Shown here: positions 26,310-38,034 of the stretch, one piece after another | How the letters are laid out: the number at the start of each line of letters is the position of its first letter | How positions within the stretch are numbered: the first letter of the stretch is position 1 | From: Chlorobium sp. | GTDB lineage: Bacteria > Bacteroidota > Chlorobiia > Chlorobiales > Chlorobiaceae | Direction: 5' to 3' | Assembly (NCBI GenBank): GCA_028277485.1 | Contig: JANQGE010000057.1 | Span: 16,621-80,620 of the forward strand | DNA length: 64,000 nucleotides | Position numbers and translations under genes: made by a program | The notes under the pieces: generated by a model | The model's database searches: none | What the model saw: only the letters and a program-made list of their open reading frames with translations | What the model was told of the DNA's origin: nothing

Positions 26310-29300
26310 TTACCTGCCGCAGCAGTTTTTGTATTTTTTGCCGCTTCCGCAGGGGCAGGGTTCGTTCCGTCCCGGTGTTTTTTCCGCCCTTACCGGCTGC
26401 AGAGACTGCTTCGTGGTCTCCCTGCTGTTGCGTCCCTGTTTTGCTTTGTCCTGACGGGCTTCAGCCTGGGCGGCGGAACTGCTATAGGTTGTTTCCGCCT
26501 TGTCGTGGCGGGTGACCAGGCGATCGTGGCGCAGCTGCGACTTTTTACGTTCTGCCTCGATCTGCTGTTGGGCTTCTTCCGTCACGGGGAAGAGCTTGAA
26601 AGCCAGCGACAGGGTTTCATTCTCGATATCGCGGAGCATATCAACGAAAAGCTTGTAAGCCTCCTGCTTGTATTCAAGCAGCGGGTCCTTCTGGCCGTAT
26701 GCTCTCAGGTTGATGCCTTCCTTGAGGGTATCTGTTTCCCTGAGATGTTCACGCCATTTCTGGTCGATGACACTCAACACGGCATATTTCTCGATCTGCC
26801 GCATAAGGTCTTCGGGGATTGCCGTCTCCTTGCGTTTATAGAAGTCGAGCGCGGCATGGTAAAGGTTTTCAGCGGCTTTTTCATTGCCGCTGCTTTCAAA
26901 TGTTTTTTCGTCGATCCTGAATTCCACGGAAAGATCCCTCAGCACCTGTTCTTCGAGACCCTGCACATCATAGTCCCGGGAGTGACGGTTAATGATGTTT
27001 TCTGCATAATCGTGAAGCAGGTCAAAAATATCCGCGGTCAGACGCGTTTTGGTAAGCGCACCACGACGCCGTTTGTATATCACCTCACGCTGCTGGTTGA
27101 GCACGTCGTCATACTCGAGAAGACGTTTACGTATGGAAAAGTTCTGCTCTTCGACCTTTTTCTGGGCGCGTTCAATCGACTTGGTAACCATTGAATGTTC
27201 AATAACGTCACCTTCCTCATGACCAAGCTTGTCCATGACGGAAATAACCCTGTCCGAACCGAAAAGCCGCATCAGGTTATCTTCCAGGGAAACATAAAAT
27301 ATGGATTCGCCAGGATCCCCCTGTCGTCCGGACCGGCCTCGAAGCTGTCGGTCGATTCTCCGGGACTCATGCCTTTCCGATCCAAGAATAAAAAGCCCTC
27401 CCATTTCCCTGACGCCTTCGCCAAGCTTGATATCCGTGCCTCGTCCAGCCATGTTGGTTGCAATCGTAACGGCGCCTTTTTGTCCGGCGGTAGCGACAAT
27501 TTCCGCCTCCCGTTCATGCTGTTTGGCGTTAAGGACATTATGTTCGACTTTTTTTGCACGAAGCATTCTTGAAAGGGTCTCGGATACCTCGACACTGGCG
27601 GTTCCAACAAGTACCGGCTGGCTTTTCTTCTGCAGTTCGGTAATCTTGCTGATTATGGCCGCATATTTTTCTCTGCGTGTTTTGTAGACATAATCGTCCC
27701 GGTCCGTCCGGATAACCGGCCTGTTGGTTGGGATGACGACAACGTCGAGTTTGTAAATACCGTAGAACTCCGCCGATTCGGTTTCTGCCGTGCCGGTCAT
27801 GCCGGAAAGTTTCTTGTAAAGGCGGAAAAAATTTTGAATGGTAATGGTGGCGAGAGTCTGGGTTTCCCCCTCGATTTTGACGCTTTCCTTGGCTTCGATC
27901 GCCTGATGAAGCCCGTCGCTGTAACGTCTTCCGGGAAGGATACGGCCGGTGAATTCGTCGACGATCATGACCTGCCCATTCTGTACGACATACTCATCGT
28001 CTTTTTCAAACAGCGAATACGCCTTGAGCAGCTGGCTGATGTTGTGGAGTTTTTCCGAACGTTCGGAAAAAAGCCGGTAAATCTCATCCTTTTTCCGGAT
28101 TCTCTGCTGAGCGTCAAGTGACGGATCACTTTCTATTGCGGCTATTTCCACACCTACGTCAGGGACAAGAAAGAGGTCGTTATCCTGATGACTGAGCTTG
28201 CTGAGAAAGTCTCGACCCTTATCGGTCAAGTCGATCGAGTTTGATTTCTCGTCTATGGAGAAATACAGCTCATCATCAACCTCATGCATTCTCCTTGCAT
28301 TGTCCTTGAGATACTCATTTTCAACACTTTGTATCAGCTTGGCCATGCCTGTCTGCGACAGCATTTTGATCAGGCGGCTGCTCTTCGGGTGTCCCCGTTT
28401 GGCGCGCAGGAGGTCGAGGCCTGCCTGAAAGTCGTCGGAATCCTTCCCGACAAGCTTTTCAGCTTCAGACAGGTACCCGGCGATCAGGTTCTGCTGGGCT
28501 TTGACCAGGCGTTCGATCCAGGGTTTGATCTCGGTGAACTTGGCGGTGTCCGAGTCGGGAACTGGCCCTGAAATAATGAGAGGTGTTCGTGCTTCGTCGA
28601 TCAGGACGCTGTCAACCTCGTCGACGATGGCGTAATAATAGTTCCGCTGGACAAGATCGGCGGGTGAACCAGCCATGTTGTCCCGGAGATAATCGAAACC
28701 GAACTCGTTGTTTGTCCCGTAGGTTATATCGCATTCGTACTCTTTTTTCCTTTCATCCGGGCGCATTCGGCTGAGTATGACGCCCGTTGTCAGACCGTGA
28801 AACTCGAATATCGGATTCATCCACTCCCTGTCCCGCCGGGCGAGGTAATCGTTTACGGTGACGATGTGGACGCCTCTCCCGGTAAGGGCGTTGAGAAAAG
28901 CCGGTAGCGTGGATACCAGGGTTTTGCCTTCACCCGTGGCCATTTCGGCTATTTTTCCCTGGTGCAGGACAATGCCTCCGATCAGCTGCACATCATAGGG
29001 AATCATATCCCAGGTCATGGGGTGTTCCATAACCTCGTAATTGTATCCCACGAGCCTTCTGCAGGTATCTTTCACAATCGCGAAGGTTTCAGGCAAAACC
29101 TCCTCGAGTGCAGCCTTTGTTTCGGCTTCATAGGCTGCATCAAGTTCATCGAGCTCCCTGTTTATGCTCTCGATCTGGCTGAAATTGATATCAGGGTTTT
29201 CGAGTTCGCCGAGGAGATCGTTTTTCTGCCGTTGAAGCTCGGTCAGCCGTTTTTGTACGCTTGATTTCAGCGCCTGGCTTTTAGCTCGGAGTTCATCGTC

Positions 29301-29423
29301 ACCGAGGTCATGGAGTGTGGCGCAAATCTCATTGATGCGATCAACAAGGGGAAGAATTTTTTTTATGTCCTTATCGTGCTTTGAGCCAAATATTTTTTCG
29401 AAAATTTTAAGCATCCAGTACAA
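26310..29423 (-). CDS. secA: Preprotein translocase ATPase SecA
   Basis: A 1037-residue motor that drives unfolded proteins through SecYEG. It has MATGEGKT (Walker A, about 158-165), [14 protein letters not shown] (Walker B region), [12 protein letters not shown], the [24 protein letters not shown] motif VI, and a C-terminal zinc motif [17 protein letters not shown]. It is longer than the roughly 900-residue E. coli protein because of an insertion between residues of about 290 and 470, which is typical of Bacteroidota/Chlorobiota SecA. It is the first gene of the secA-purL-nnr run. The 195-bp gap upstream is divergent to the DHH phosphoesterase gene. Confidence 0.97.
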   Translation of the reverse strand: MYWMLKIFEKIFGSKHDKDIKKILPLVDRINEICATLHDLGDDELRAKSQALKSSVQKRLTELQRQKNDLLGELENPDINFSQIESINRELDELDAAYEAETKAALEEVLPETFAIVKDTCRRLVGYNYEVMEHPMTWDMIPYDVQLIGGIVLHQGKIAEMATGEGKTLVSTLPAFLNALTGRGVHIVTVNDYLARRDREWMNPIFEFHGLTTGVILSRMRPDERKKEYECDITYGTNNEFGFDYLRDNMAGSPADLVQRNYYYAIVDEVDSVLIDEARTPLIISGPVPDSDTAKFTEIKPWIERLVKAQQNLIAGYLSEAEKLVGKDSDDFQAGLDLLRAKRGHPKSSRLIKMLSQTGMAKLIQSVENEYLKDNARRMHEVDDELYFSIDEKSNSIDLTDKGRDFLSKLSHQDNDLFLVPDVGVEIAAIESDPSLDAQQRIRKKDEIYRLFSERSEKLHNISQLLKAYSLFEKDDEYVVQNGQVMIVDEFTGRILPGRRYSDGLHQAIEAKESVKIEGETQTLATITIQNFFRLYKKLSGMTGTAETESAEFYGIYKLDVVVIPTNRPVIRTDRDDYVYKTRREKYAAIISKITELQKKSQPVLVGTASVEVSETLSRMLRAKKVEHNVLNAKQHEREAEIVATAGQKGAVTIATNMAGRGTDIKLGEGVREMGGLFILGSERHESRRIDRQLRGRSGRQGDPGESIFYVSLEDNLMRLFGSDRVISVMDKLGHEEGDVIEHSMVTKSIERAQKKVEEQNFSIRKRLLEYDDVLNQQREVIYKRRRGALTKTRLTADIFDLLHDYAENIINRHSRDYDVQGLEEQVLRDLSVEFRIDEKTFESSGNEKAAENLYHAALDFYKRKETAIPEDLMRQIEKYAVLSVIDQKWREHLRETDTLKEGINLRAYGQKDPLLEYKQEAYKLFVDMLRDIENETLSLAFKLFPVTEEAQQQIEAERKKSQLRHDRLVTRHDKAETTYSSSAAQAEARQDKAKQGRNSRETTKQSLQPVRAEKTPGRNEPCPCGSGKKYKNCCGR

Positions 29424-29574
29424 TCGGTCTATGGTTATTTGCCGGTGAAAAAGAGCTTGAAAAGCACGTTGCCGGCAGATCCTGTTCCCTGGAGAGTGTC
29501 TCGATGGAATTGTTAAACAAAGTATTGAATTACCAGTTGAGAAAAAACAGCATTTGAGCGTTTTTCTTTACCGT

Positions 29575-29603
29575 TTGTCAACGGGACAATTTAACCGTAA
29601 ATT
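29575..29603 (+). promoter_or_regulatory. Candidate sigma-70-type promoter for the DHH phosphoesterase gene
   Basis: TTGTCA (29575-29580), a 17-nt spacer, then TAAATT (29598-29603). This would start transcription near 29610, about 24 nt before the ATG at 29634. The reading is from consensus only. Confidence 0.4.
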
Positions 29604-29633
29604 AAAGTTTAGATTAATTTGAATAATGAACCG

Positions 29634-30704
29634 ATGATCACACCTGAGTATGGACGGAGACTCGAGGAGAAGGAGTGGGCACCATGCATCGATATGCTGC
29701 TTGGCGGGGAGCATATCGTTCTTACAACGCACGTTAATTCAGATGGGGACGGTCTCGGGAGCGAAGTGGCTCTTGCCGAAATATTGAGATCGCTCGGTAA
29801 GAAAGTTTCGATTGTCAACCCTACGGAAGTTCCTACCAATTACACTTTTTTACAAGAGATCGCCGATATAACCGTGTTCGACGAGCAGGGTGAAGAAGTT
29901 ATCGAAGAAATCTCGCTTGCCGATCTGGTGGTGCTTCTTGACGCCAATCTGAGCGAACGCATGGGAGGTATCTGGAGCCATGTAAGTTTTGCCCGGGAGC
30001 TCGGCAGCCTGCAAGTGCTGTGCATCGATCATCATCTCGATCCCGAGGATTTTGCCGATCTGATGGTATGTGAAACGTATGCATCGTCAACCGGAGAGCT
30101 TATCTACGATCTTGTTACGGCGATCGAGGCCCGTATTGGAAAACATCTGATTACGCCGGGTGTCGCACAAGGCTTGTATGTAGCGGTGATGACGGATACA
30201 GGGTCTTTCAGATTCCCGAAAACAACTCCCTACGTATACAGCCTTGCAGGTGATCTGGTGGCAAAGGGAGCGAATCCGAACGATATTTATGACAAGGTGT
30301 ATAATTCGCTTAAACCGCAGTCACTAAAGCTCCTCGGTGCTGCGCTCAGCGAGATCAAACTGATCGATGGCTGTACTGTCTCCTGGCTGTTTATCTCCCA
30401 GGAAATGCTTAATAACACCGGTAGTAAACTGTTTGATACAGACCTTATCATCAAGTACCTGCTAAGCGTGCAAAGTGTCCGCATTGCCGTGCTTATGGTT
30501 GAAATGCACGATGGGAGAACAAAGGTCAGTTTCAGATCGAGAGGAGATATCTACGTTAATCAGATAGCTAAAAAGTACGGCGGAGGGGGGCACAAAAATG
30601 CGGCGGGCTGCCTGCTTCGCTATGCTCCTGAAAAAGCTACGCAGATAGTTCTGGCCGATGTCAGAAATTTCCTGAAGAGTCCGAATGCCGTTAGTAATGG
30701 GTAA
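29634..30704 (+). CDS. DHH-family phosphoesterase, NrnA-like (nanoRNase / pAp phosphatase)
   Basis: A 356-residue cytoplasmic phosphodiesterase. The DHH domain shows THVNSDGDGLGSE (about 36-48), VLLDANL and the DHH signature CIDHHLDP. The C-terminal DHHA1 domain ends with GGGGHKNAAGC (about 320-330), which binds the substrate. NrnA-type enzymes degrade 2-5 nt RNA fragments and dephosphorylate pAp. The start at ATG 29634 is preferred over the TTG at 29619, which adds five residues. It is divergent from secA and followed 40 nt later by pepA. NrnA is the likeliest assignment; a c-di-AMP-cleaving relative is possible but the GdpP-type PAS/GGDEF parts are absent. Confidence 0.87.
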   Translation: MITPEYGRRLEEKEWAPCIDMLLGGEHIVLTTHVNSDGDGLGSEVALAEILRSLGKKVSIVNPTEVPTNYTFLQEIADITVFDEQGEEVIEEISLADLVVLLDANLSERMGGIWSHVSFARELGSLQVLCIDHHLDPEDFADLMVCETYASSTGELIYDLVTAIEARIGKHLITPGVAQGLYVAVMTDTGSFRFPKTTPYVYSLAGDLVAKGANPNDIYDKVYNSLKPQSLKLLGAALSEIKLIDGCTVSWLFISQEMLNNTGSKLFDTDLIIKYLLSVQSVRIAVLMVEMHDGRTKVSFRSRGDIYVNQIAKKYGGGGHKNAAGCLLRYAPEKATQIVLADVRNFLKSPNAVSNG

Positions 30705-30744
30705 ACTTGAAAGTTTAGGATAAAAAAACATTGATAAACGCGCT

Positions 30745-32265
30745 ATGATAAAAGTGACGGTAAGCCGGGGTTCGCTGAAAAATCTTAAAAGCGGCCTGCT
30801 GGTTATGCCTTTTACGGCCAAGGAGCTGAAAAAAGAGGCTGTAAGGAGCTTCGAGGTGTTTGGCCTTGATAAGGGTTCCCTGAAAGATTTCAAGGGCAAA
30901 ACGGGTGACGCTCTTGTGGTTTATTCCGGTGGGGCAAAACTGAAAACCCCCAGGGTTCTGCTGCTTGGGCTTGGCGATGCCGCTGAGATGGAGGATTTTC
31001 GCAAGTCGGCTTATACTGCAGCTCAGCAGGCAAAGTCTTTACAGGTGCAGAGCCTTGTTTTCGACTGTTCATCGATCACGGCGTGGGCCCGCAATACCGG
31101 CGAATCCGGTGAAATGATAGCAGAGTGTATAGTCGATACCATCCTTTACGGCTTGTACAGTTTCGACCGTTTGAAAAGCGGGAAGCTGAACAAAACGAAA
31201 CGGAAAGAAAAAGAGGAGAAGGCGGGCCTCAGAGAGCTGCAGATCCGGGTTAACGCGGGTGGCGTAAAAGAGGTTGAGGACGGGGCCCGCAGGGGCGTGA
31301 TTATTGCCGATGCCCGGAACCTTGCCCGTGACCTGGTCAATCTTCCGGGTAACCTGCTCAACGCGGCTGATATTGCCGATGCAGCCAGGAAATCCGCTGA
31401 AAAATCCGGCTGCAAGGTAACGGTATTTCATAAGAAAGAGATTGAAAAACTTGGGATGGGCGGACTTGTGGCCGTCAACAAGGGAAGTCACAGCCCTCCG
31501 ACGTTCACCATTCTCGACTATGAACCCGCAGGCAAGCCGGTTGCCACCGTCGCACTTGTCGGTAAAGGTGTCACGTTCGATTCCGGAGGGATCTCGCTCA
31601 AGCCCGCCAACGCGATGGACGAGATGAAATGTGATATGGCTGGTGCGGCGGCTGTGATCGGAGGGGTTGAGGCTGCGGCGCTGCTTGGTCTTCCGCTGCG
31701 TATAGTAGGCCTCATTCCTGCCACGGACAACATGCCGGGAGGAGCGGCCCAGAAACCGGGCGATGTCATCACGACATACTCCGGTATTACCGTTGAAGTG
31801 GGCAATACCGACGCTGAGGGCCGTCTCATACTTGCAGATGCTCTTGCCTATGCGATAAAGCATTACAAGCCGGATGCCATTGTTGATCTCGCCACCCTTA
31901 CGGGCGCGTGTATCGTGGCTTTGGGATACTCGGTTGCCGGGTTGTTCAGCAACAACGATGGTTTTGCCCGGAAGATTTACGAAGCCGGAAAACGATCCGG
32001 TGAGAAAGTATGGCAAATGCCTGTCTGGGAAGAGTATGATGAGCTTATCAAGTCCGAGGTTGCCGATGTCCACAATACGGGGGGAAAAGGTGCCGGATCG
32101 ATAACTGCTGCAAAGTTTCTCGAGAAATTTATTGACGGTCACAAGACCTGGGCTCATATCGATATCGCCGGGCCGGCCTTTTCGGCCAAAAGCGCGAAAA
32201 AAAACCACGGAGGGACAGGGTTCGGTGTCCGTCTGCTCATAGAACTTCTGAGAGCATGGAGGTAG
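30745..32265 (+). CDS. pepA: Leucyl aminopeptidase (M17 family)
   Basis: A 506-residue cytosolic aminopeptidase that trims N-terminal residues in a hexamer with two metal ions. The metal and active-site motifs are [16 protein letters not shown] (about 271-286), [14 protein letters not shown] and the family signature [12 protein letters not shown] (about 353-364). The N-terminal macro-like domain is present. It lies in a plus-strand run from the DHH phosphoesterase to the lipase gene (9-nt gap), so the three may share a transcript. Confidence 0.95.
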   Translation: MIKVTVSRGSLKNLKSGLLVMPFTAKELKKEAVRSFEVFGLDKGSLKDFKGKTGDALVVYSGGAKLKTPRVLLLGLGDAAEMEDFRKSAYTAAQQAKSLQVQSLVFDCSSITAWARNTGESGEMIAECIVDTILYGLYSFDRLKSGKLNKTKRKEKEEKAGLRELQIRVNAGGVKEVEDGARRGVIIADARNLARDLVNLPGNLLNAADIADAARKSAEKSGCKVTVFHKKEIEKLGMGGLVAVNKGSHSPPTFTILDYEPAGKPVATVALVGKGVTFDSGGISLKPANAMDEMKCDMAGAAAVIGGVEAAALLGLPLRIVGLIPATDNMPGGAAQKPGDVITTYSGITVEVGNTDAEGRLILADALAYAIKHYKPDAIVDLATLTGACIVALGYSVAGLFSNNDGFARKIYEAGKRSGEKVWQMPVWEEYDELIKSEVADVHNTGGKGAGSITAAKFLEKFIDGHKTWAHIDIAGPAFSAKSAKKNHGGTGFGVRLLIELLRAWR

Positions 32266-32274
32266 CGGCAAACA

Positions 32275-32979
32275 ATGACTGAGGTGGCTCAAAATCCGAT
32301 TGTGATTCTCCCCGGTGTTCTTTTCTGGGACAACCTGTACACAGGGATGAAAAAGGCTCTGGCAGCGTACGTTCCCGAGAAGAAAATTGCCATAGCTCCT
32401 GTCAATCTTCATCACTGGCTTGGGTTTCCCCCTTCCCCTGAACGCTCGACAAACCGCGTTATGGAGGCGCTTGACCGTACCGTAGCCTCGATGCAGCAGC
32501 GTTATCCCGAAGAAAAGATCACCATTGTCGCACACAGCGGGGGTGGTACGGTGGCTCTGATTTATCTTCTTGAAAAACCTTTTCAGGGGGACGTGTATCA
32601 CCGCAGCCTGTCGGTCGGCAAATTGCTCACATTGGGAACGCCGTTTCATACGACGGAGCATTACGCAAAGATCAAAACCGATTTTATCAATGCGCATCTC
32701 AAACCGGGATTTTTCGACAGGTGCAAGGTTGTTTCAGTGGTGAGCAACCAATACACCGGATCACTGGAGAAGGGGGTGATTGAGCGGATGTGTTACATGT
32801 TCTACAGAAACGCCTTAGGGGAAGGGAATGTAGCCGGCGACGGCATCGTGCCGGTAAAAAGCTGTTTTTTGGAAGGTGCGGAAAATGTCACAATTTCAGG
32901 GATAGAGCATCTGCCGACACCGCATACCAGGTGGTATGGCACGAAAGAAGGTATCGAGGAATGGATACGATGGTTGTAA
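32275..32979 (+). CDS. Small alpha/beta hydrolase, lipase-like
   Basis: A 234-residue hydrolase with ILPGVLFW near the N-terminus and the nucleophile elbow AHSGGG (about 87-92), where the usual GHSxG Gly is replaced by Ala. A late Asp in GDGIVPVKS and a His in GIEHLPTPH complete a plausible triad. This resembles triacylglycerol lipase/PGAP1-like proteins. It has no signal peptide. It starts 9 nt after pepA and its end overlaps the start of the next (lipoprotein) gene, so the genes are coupled. Substrate unknown. Confidence 0.78.
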   Translation: MTEVAQNPIVILPGVLFWDNLYTGMKKALAAYVPEKKIAIAPVNLHHWLGFPPSPERSTNRVMEALDRTVASMQQRYPEEKITIVAHSGGGTVALIYLLEKPFQGDVYHRSLSVGKLLTLGTPFHTTEHYAKIKTDFINAHLKPGFFDRCKVVSVVSNQYTGSLEKGVIERMCYMFYRNALGEGNVAGDGIVPVKSCFLEGAENVTISGIEHLPTPHTRWYGTKEGIEEWIRWL

Positions 32980-33815
32980 AGAAATACACGTACCGGACTG
33001 TCCTGACAGGATTGCTGTTTTCTCTGTATCTTTTTGCCGGATGCGGCAAAGAAAAAATGGACGCCGAGTTCCAGCGGGAACATATTGATTCGATGATGAT
33101 TATGCTGACCCAGGTTCAGAAGAATCTCGGCAGGATTCAGCAGAAGGAGGCGGTTGTCGAGAGGCTGTCGTCAAATATCGAAAAGGGTGAGGACAAAAGC
33201 GTCGAACAGCTTGGCAAGGATATCTACGCCAGTATCCGTTTTATCGACTCTACCCTTGAAGCCAGCAGAAATCTGATTGCCAGACTTGAGGAGGAAAACA
33301 GGAGTTCAGCGTACCGTATTGAATCACTCGATCGGCTTGCGGCGGAAATGCGCAACACTCTCCAAAACAAGGATCAGGAGATACGCGAACTCAAGATTGA
33401 AGTTCAGCAACTCGATGCCCAGGTTTCCGAACTGCTTGAAACAGTTGATGTGCTTGATGAATTCATCCTCGAGCAGGAAGATATCCTTGCCTATGCTTAC
33501 TATATCACAGGCAGTTACGAGGAACTCTCTGAAAAAGGGATTCTTTCAAGGCCGAAAAGCCCGTTGTCGAAAATCTTTGACACGGATTACAGGCTTGCAC
33601 GTGATTTCGACGTCGCCCTTTTCAACAAGATTGATATTACCGAAACAAGGGACCTGTTTTTTGAAAAGCCTGTAAACAACCTCAGGATCGTTACTCCGCA
33701 TACAGAAGGTTCGTATGAACTTGTGGGAGGCAGGGCGTCTTCACTGCTTCTCATCAAGGATGAGTCTGAGTTCTGGAAAAAATCCCGATGCCTCGTTATC
33801 GTGATCGATGATTGA
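32961..33815 (+). CDS. Coiled-coil lipoprotein of unknown function
   Basis: A 284-residue protein starting at ATG 32961 (or ATG 32970), overlapping the lipase gene by 19 nt. A lipoprotein signal sequence ends in the lipobox LFAGC (Cys near residue 25). A long, charged helical region (about 40-180) with heptad spacing, [21 protein letters not shown] at its heart, predicts a coiled coil. The C-terminal 100 residues form a small beta-rich part ([19 protein letters not shown]). It would be anchored to the inner or outer membrane and extend into the periplasm. No family is recognised. A longer frame from 32790 lies inside the lipase gene and is rejected. Confidence 0.7.
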   Translation: MDTMVVKKYTYRTVLTGLLFSLYLFAGCGKEKMDAEFQREHIDSMMIMLTQVQKNLGRIQQKEAVVERLSSNIEKGEDKSVEQLGKDIYASIRFIDSTLEASRNLIARLEEENRSSAYRIESLDRLAAEMRNTLQNKDQEIRELKIEVQQLDAQVSELLETVDVLDEFILEQEDILAYAYYITGSYEELSEKGILSRPKSPLSKIFDTDYRLARDFDVALFNKIDITETRDLFFEKPVNNLRIVTPHTEGSYELVGGRASSLLLIKDESEFWKKSRCLVIVIDD

Positions 33816-33821
33816 TCTTGT

Positions 33822-35315
33822 TTATTTTCCCGCCTTCTGAGTCCCGTTCACGTACCGGTCGATAATTTTCGCTCCAACACTGTCACCCCAGACGTTGACG
33901 GTTGTTCTGCACCGGTCAAGAAACCAGTCGATTGCAAGTATCAGGGCGATCCCCTCAACCGGCAGATTGACCGCTTTGAGTACCAGAACCATCGTTACCA
34001 GTCCGGCTTCGGGAATACTTGCCGCGCCTATTGCTGCAAGCGTTGCGGTAAGAAGTACTATGGCGAGCTCGGGAGTCCCGAGAGTGATGCCGTTAATCTG
34101 TGCAATAAAGATAACCGCTACCGCTTCATAGAGTGCCGTTCCATCCATATTGATGGTTGCGCCGAGAGGAAGAACGAAACCTGCGGTACGGGGAGAGACG
34201 CCGTTTTTTTCTTCCGCACATTCCACGGTCAGCGGAAGGGTTGCCGAACTTGAAGCGGTTGAGAACGCCGTCAGCAGGGCGGGGGAGGTGTTATATGCAA
34301 AACGGGTAACGCCGGTTTTACCGAGAAATTTCAGCATGAGGGGAAGGATAACCATGCTGTGGATCAGGAGTCCCGCAATGACGGTAAAAGCGTATTTTCC
34401 CAGACGAAGCAGTTCGGGCAGAAACCCGATGAAGCCACCCGCTTCCCCGAGTCTTCCGGCTATCAGCGCCCCGATGCCTATCGGTGCGGCATACATGGCA
34501 AGGTGGATGATTTTCATGATCGCTTCATTGAGCCCGTTGAAAAAGTCAACCACGGGTTTGCCCTGTTCGCCAAGTGTCGAGAGCACCGCACCCAAAAGAA
34601 GCGAAAACGTGATGACGGGGAGAATGTCGTTCTCGGTCATAGCCTTGAAAAGATTCGAAGGAACCAGGCTGGTCAGCACTTCCCTGAGAACGTCGATGAT
34701 GCTTCGTTCCTCCTGCAGAAACCTTTCGGCCGGAAGTTTGTCGATGGTGATGCCCGTGCCGTTACCGAAGACGTTTGTCAGGTGTTTTTTGCCTTGCTTC
34801 CATGAGGAAACTTCGATGGTATCTCTGCCGTTTTTCCCATGCGCCACGATCTCCCCTTTTACATTCCGGTCAAGCAGGTATATGGAATGGGTTGGAGAAT
34901 ACTGCTTTGGCAAGGACGTTCCTTCAATAATGACAGTGTTTCCTTTGACGCTGTAGGCGGCTTCCGGGAGCACGATACCTCCTCTTGCTTCGGTTTGTTC
35001 GGTTTCCGATGCAAGTTTTCCCGGATGGATCATGACAACCAGAAGGATTCCCGTTATTACGGAGAGGGCTGTTGTCCCCAGATAGTACAGAATAGTCCTG
35101 AAACCGAGCGGTCCGAGCTTTCTGACGTCGCCGAACCTGCATATACCGCTTATCATTGCGGCGATGATGAGCGGCATGACAATCATCATCAGGAACTTAA
35201 TGAAGAGATGACCGATGAAACCAACGGCCAGTCCGGCTTCAGGGTTCAGCCCTCCGAGAAGGGAACCCGCTGCTATGCCTGCTACTATTCCCGCAAGAAG
35301 TTTGTTGTTTTGCAA
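33822..35315 (-). CDS. Dicarboxylate/amino acid:cation symporter (DAACS family)
   Basis: A 497-residue inner-membrane carrier with eight membrane helices and two re-entrant loops, as in GltP/DctA/GltPh. The signature segments are [19 protein letters not shown] (serine-rich HP1 region), [15 protein letters not shown] (TM7 NMDG motif) and [18 protein letters not shown] (HP2). A soluble insertion of about 100 residues (around 90-200) between early helices is longer than in characterised members. The gene is single and convergent with the lipoprotein gene (6 nt between stops). The substrate is not deducible: glutamate, aspartate or C4-dicarboxylates are all possible. Confidence 0.92.
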   Translation of the reverse strand: MQNNKLLAGIVAGIAAGSLLGGLNPEAGLAVGFIGHLFIKFLMMIVMPLIIAAMISGICRFGDVRKLGPLGFRTILYYLGTTALSVITGILLVVMIHPGKLASETEQTEARGGIVLPEAAYSVKGNTVIIEGTSLPKQYSPTHSIYLLDRNVKGEIVAHGKNGRDTIEVSSWKQGKKHLTNVFGNGTGITIDKLPAERFLQEERSIIDVLREVLTSLVPSNLFKAMTENDILPVITFSLLLGAVLSTLGEQGKPVVDFFNGLNEAIMKIIHLAMYAAPIGIGALIAGRLGEAGGFIGFLPELLRLGKYAFTVIAGLLIHSMVILPLMLKFLGKTGVTRFAYNTSPALLTAFSTASSSATLPLTVECAEEKNGVSPRTAGFVLPLGATINMDGTALYEAVAVIFIAQINGITLGTPELAIVLLTATLAAIGAASIPEAGLVTMVLVLKAVNLPVEGIALILAIDWFLDRCRTTVNVWGDSVGAKIIDRYVNGTQKAGK

Positions 35316-35718
35316 ATGCTTCTACCTTGTTGCAGTTATCAAACCCTAAGCCGAGTGTTCCACGGTGTCCCAAATAGTAGTGACAAGAGACCTGTGACAA
35401 GCTATGAAGACATGGCAAGCTTCAGGGCACCTCTATATTCCGCGAGTTTCAATTGCGCTTCGTTAAGCGAATAGAAGGGGGTTTCACTCATGGCAAGGTG
35501 CCCTTTGGTGAGGAATACATTGCTCGCCGCAGGCTGCCTCTCACCCGTTACTGTTGCGGGATGCTCGAGTAGTCGCTCGGTTTAGGTGAGTCTGTACGAT
35601 TAAGAGGAAGGTACTGTTTTTTCCATAAATTTTTTATATATAGGGGCATTTATCGTGCAGACGCAGCCGGGTTCCGGTTTCTGCGAGGGTGTATTTGTCA
35701 ACGAGTAAAATTGTTGTT
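35316..35718. other. Divergent spacer before ugd
   Basis: A 403-bp gap between the symporter (minus) and ugd (plus). It contains a diverged repeat element (35425-35503), simple words (TAGTGACAAGAGACCTGTGACAAG near 35374-35397) and the promoter region of ugd. An alternative upstream GTG start for ugd at 35689 is not supported. No other gene is seen. Confidence 0.5.
35425..35503 (-). repeat. GGCACC element, internally shortened
   Basis: It starts GGGCACCTCTATATTCCGCG and ends AAGGTGCCC, with the TTCAATTGCGCTTCGTTAAGCG block also seen at 40640 and 63902. At about 79 bp it has lost the interior. Confidence 0.65.
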
Positions 35719-37080
35719 ATGAAAATTACCATATTTGGTTCAGGATATGTAGGCCTGGTGACAGGCGCATGCTTTGCTGAAGTGGGTAACGATGTGCTTT
35801 GTGTGGACATTGATGAGGAAAAAATCCGGCGCCTGAAGCAGGGAGACATTCCGATCTATGAGCCTGGCCTGGAAGATATGGTGATTGAAAACAGCCGGGA
35901 AGGGCGTCTGCGGTTCACATCCGATCTGGAAGAGGGGGTACACCTCGGGCTGTTTCAGTTCATAGCTGTCGGGACACCGCCGGATGAGGATGGTTCGGCC
36001 GACCTGCGTCATGTATTGAGTGTTGCAGAGAGCATCGGCAGAAACATGGAGGACTACCGCATTATCGTCGATAAATCGACCGTTCCGGTCGGTACCGCTG
36101 ATCTGGTAAAAGAGAGAGTGGGTGCCATCCTGGAAGAGCGGGGAATATCGATAGATTACGATGTTGTCTCGAATCCGGAGTTTCTCAAGGAAGGTGACGC
36201 TGTCAGTGATTTCATGAAGCCTGAGCGTATCATTGTCGGGGTGGATAACCCGCGGACAAAAGAGCTGTTGAGGAACCTCTACGCACCGTTCAACCGCAGC
36301 CATGAACGATTTATAGCGATGGATGTCCGCTCTGCGGAACTGACAAAGTATGCGGCAAACGCGATGCTTGCCACAAAAATCAGTTTCATGAACGAGATCG
36401 CAAATATAGCCGAGCGTGTAGGGGCGGATGTCGAAGCCGTCCGTCATGGCATAGGTTCGGACTCCCGGATTGGTTTTTCATTTATCTACCCCGGCGTCGG
36501 TTACGGTGGCTCTTGTTTTCCAAAAGACGTGCAGGCCCTTGAACGCACGGCAAAAAAACACGGCTATGATGCCAGGATTCTCCAGGCGGTCGAGGAAGTC
36601 AACCTTGATCAGAAAGCTTCCCTGGTGCGCAAAATCAAGGATCATTTCAAAGGAGACCTGAAGGGAAAGACCATTGCATTGTGGGGTCTGGCATTCAAGC
36701 CCAATACCGATGATATGCGTGAGGCACCGAGCCGGAGAATTCTCGAAGAGCTGTGGGCGGCCGGTGCGGCGGTCAGGGCCTACGACCCTGTTGCCATGGA
36801 TGAGGCGCGGAGGATCTACGGGGAAAGGGAAGACCTGGTGCTTGCCGAGACTCCTGACGATGCGCTCAAGGGGGCGGATGCTCTGGCAATTGTGACCGAG
36901 TGGATGGTGTTCAGGAGCCCTGATTTTGATGTTGTAAAACAGGAACTCAACGCCCCGGTAATCTTTGACGGCCGCAATATCTACAATCCCGATCTTATGG
37001 AGCAGCTCGGTTTTACCTACTACTCGATAGGCAGAAGGCCAAGAGGAGCGGCCTTTGAAAACCTTAGGGCACCTCTATAA
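35719..37080 (+). CDS. ugd: UDP-glucose 6-dehydrogenase
   Basis: A 453-residue enzyme that oxidises UDP-glucose to UDP-glucuronate for envelope polysaccharides. The Rossmann start is [19 protein letters not shown]. The catalytic Cys lies in [11 protein letters not shown] (about 259-269), with the lysine region [16 protein letters not shown]. The C-terminal UDP-binding domain has [21 protein letters not shown] 35719 gives the correct N-terminus. Oddly, the last codons and the stop (GGGCACCTCTATAA) lie inside a repeat element that begins at 37067, so the present C-terminus RAPL comes from the element. The original tail has probably been replaced. Confidence 0.95.
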   Translation: MKITIFGSGYVGLVTGACFAEVGNDVLCVDIDEEKIRRLKQGDIPIYEPGLEDMVIENSREGRLRFTSDLEEGVHLGLFQFIAVGTPPDEDGSADLRHVLSVAESIGRNMEDYRIIVDKSTVPVGTADLVKERVGAILEERGISIDYDVVSNPEFLKEGDAVSDFMKPERIIVGVDNPRTKELLRNLYAPFNRSHERFIAMDVRSAELTKYAANAMLATKISFMNEIANIAERVGADVEAVRHGIGSDSRIGFSFIYPGVGYGGSCFPKDVQALERTAKKHGYDARILQAVEEVNLDQKASLVRKIKDHFKGDLKGKTIALWGLAFKPNTDDMREAPSRRILEELWAAGAAVRAYDPVAMDEARRIYGEREDLVLAETPDDALKGADALAIVTEWMVFRSPDFDVVKQELNAPVIFDGRNIYNPDLMEQLGFTYYSIGRRPRGAAFENLRAPL

Positions 37081-37207
37081 ATTGTCGTGAGCGTCTTGAG
37101 TACGAGGCGGACGGAGCGCAGAAACCGGAGTGTACACAGAGTACACAAGGATTTCGAGCACCGGCGAACGAAGTAATCAGGGCGCGCAACAAATTAATAG
37201 AGGTGTC
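37067..37207 (+). repeat. GGCACC palindromic element, long form, complete
   Basis: A 141-bp forward copy. Left end GGGCACCTCTATAAATTGTC, centre GTGTACACAGAGTACAC, right end AATTAATAGAGGTGTC. It overlaps the last 14 nt of ugd, including its stop codon, and ends 3 nt before the thiD stop on the opposite strand. Confidence 0.92.
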
Positions 37208-37209
37208 AT

Positions 37210-38034
37210 TTAGTGCCACCACCGGTGGAAGTGGTGCAAAGGCCCGGTCTCTTTCCCTAACGCGAACGGCGCGCCGGCTTTCAACGCTTCAAATGTGAAA
37301 AGCCTGCCTTTTCTGACCGCTTCGTGAAGATCAAGGTTTTTGGCCGTGTGTGCGGCAATGGCTGAAGAAAGGGTGCACCCTGTCCCGTGCGTGTGTTTTG
37401 TCGGAATCCTCCGTGATGAAAACCATTCTCCTTTCTCGTGCGAAAGCAGGTAATCCTCGCACATATCTCCCGCCATGTGCCCCCCTTTTATCAGAACAGC
37501 CGCCGCACCTTTTGCCCTGAGGACTTCGGCTGTTTCCTCGATGTCTTGTTTCGAGCCGGGCACGGTGCCCAATCCGGCCAGTTCCGCGGCTTCGGGAAGG
37601 TTGGGGGTAATGAGCGTGGCAAATGGAAAAAGCTCTTTCGCAATGGAGGCTTTCACGTCCCCGGAAGCAAGTTCCCTGCCGTCCGATGATCTCAGGACTG
37701 TATCGAGAATGACCGGAATCAAGGGGTGCTTGTGTAATGCTTCGGCAATAGCCCGGACTGTTCCGGCCGAAGAAATCATGCCTATCTTGACCGCATGGAT
37801 TGCGATATCTTCTGCAAGTACGTTGAACTGCTCCGTCACAAGTTCAGGGGGAAGAGCGAAAGTGCTCTGGACTCCGCATGTATTCTGTGCCGTAATGTCC
37901 GTAACGACACTCAAGCCGTAACAGCCCAGAGCGGCGAATGTTTTGAGATCCGCCTGTATTCCCGCACCGCAGCTGCCGTCAGAGCCGGCAATGGTAAGCA
38001 CGGTCGTGTAGCTTTTCGGTGTTATTGAAGGCAT
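37210..38034 (-). CDS. thiD: Hydroxymethylpyrimidine (phosphate) kinase ThiD
   Basis: A 274-residue ribokinase-fold enzyme that phosphorylates HMP and HMP-P for thiamine synthesis. The N-terminal IAGSDGSCGAGIQADLKTFAALGCYGLSV and the anion-hole region THGTGCTLSSAIAAH (about 219-233) are canonical. It is the last gene of the minus-strand thiamine operon and overlaps thiE by 13 nt. Its stop is 3 nt from a repeat element. Confidence 0.95.
   Translation of the reverse strand: MPSITPKSYTTVLTIAGSDGSCGAGIQADLKTFAALGCYGLSVVTDITAQNTCGVQSTFALPPELVTEQFNVLAEDIAIHAVKIGMISSAGTVRAIAEALHKHPLIPVILDTVLRSSDGRELASGDVKASIAKELFPFATLITPNLPEAAELAGLGTVPGSKQDIEETAEVLRAKGAAAVLIKGGHMAGDMCEDYLLSHEKGEWFSSRRIPTKHTHGTGCTLSSAIAAHTAKNLDLHEAVRKGRLFTFEALKAGAPFALGKETGPLHHFHRWWH

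Noticed and set aside
31069..32697. 542-residue minus-strand frame over pepA and the lipase gene
   Set aside because: It lies fully opposite two well-conserved genes, gives a His/Arg-rich translation without any domain, and has no ribosome-binding site.
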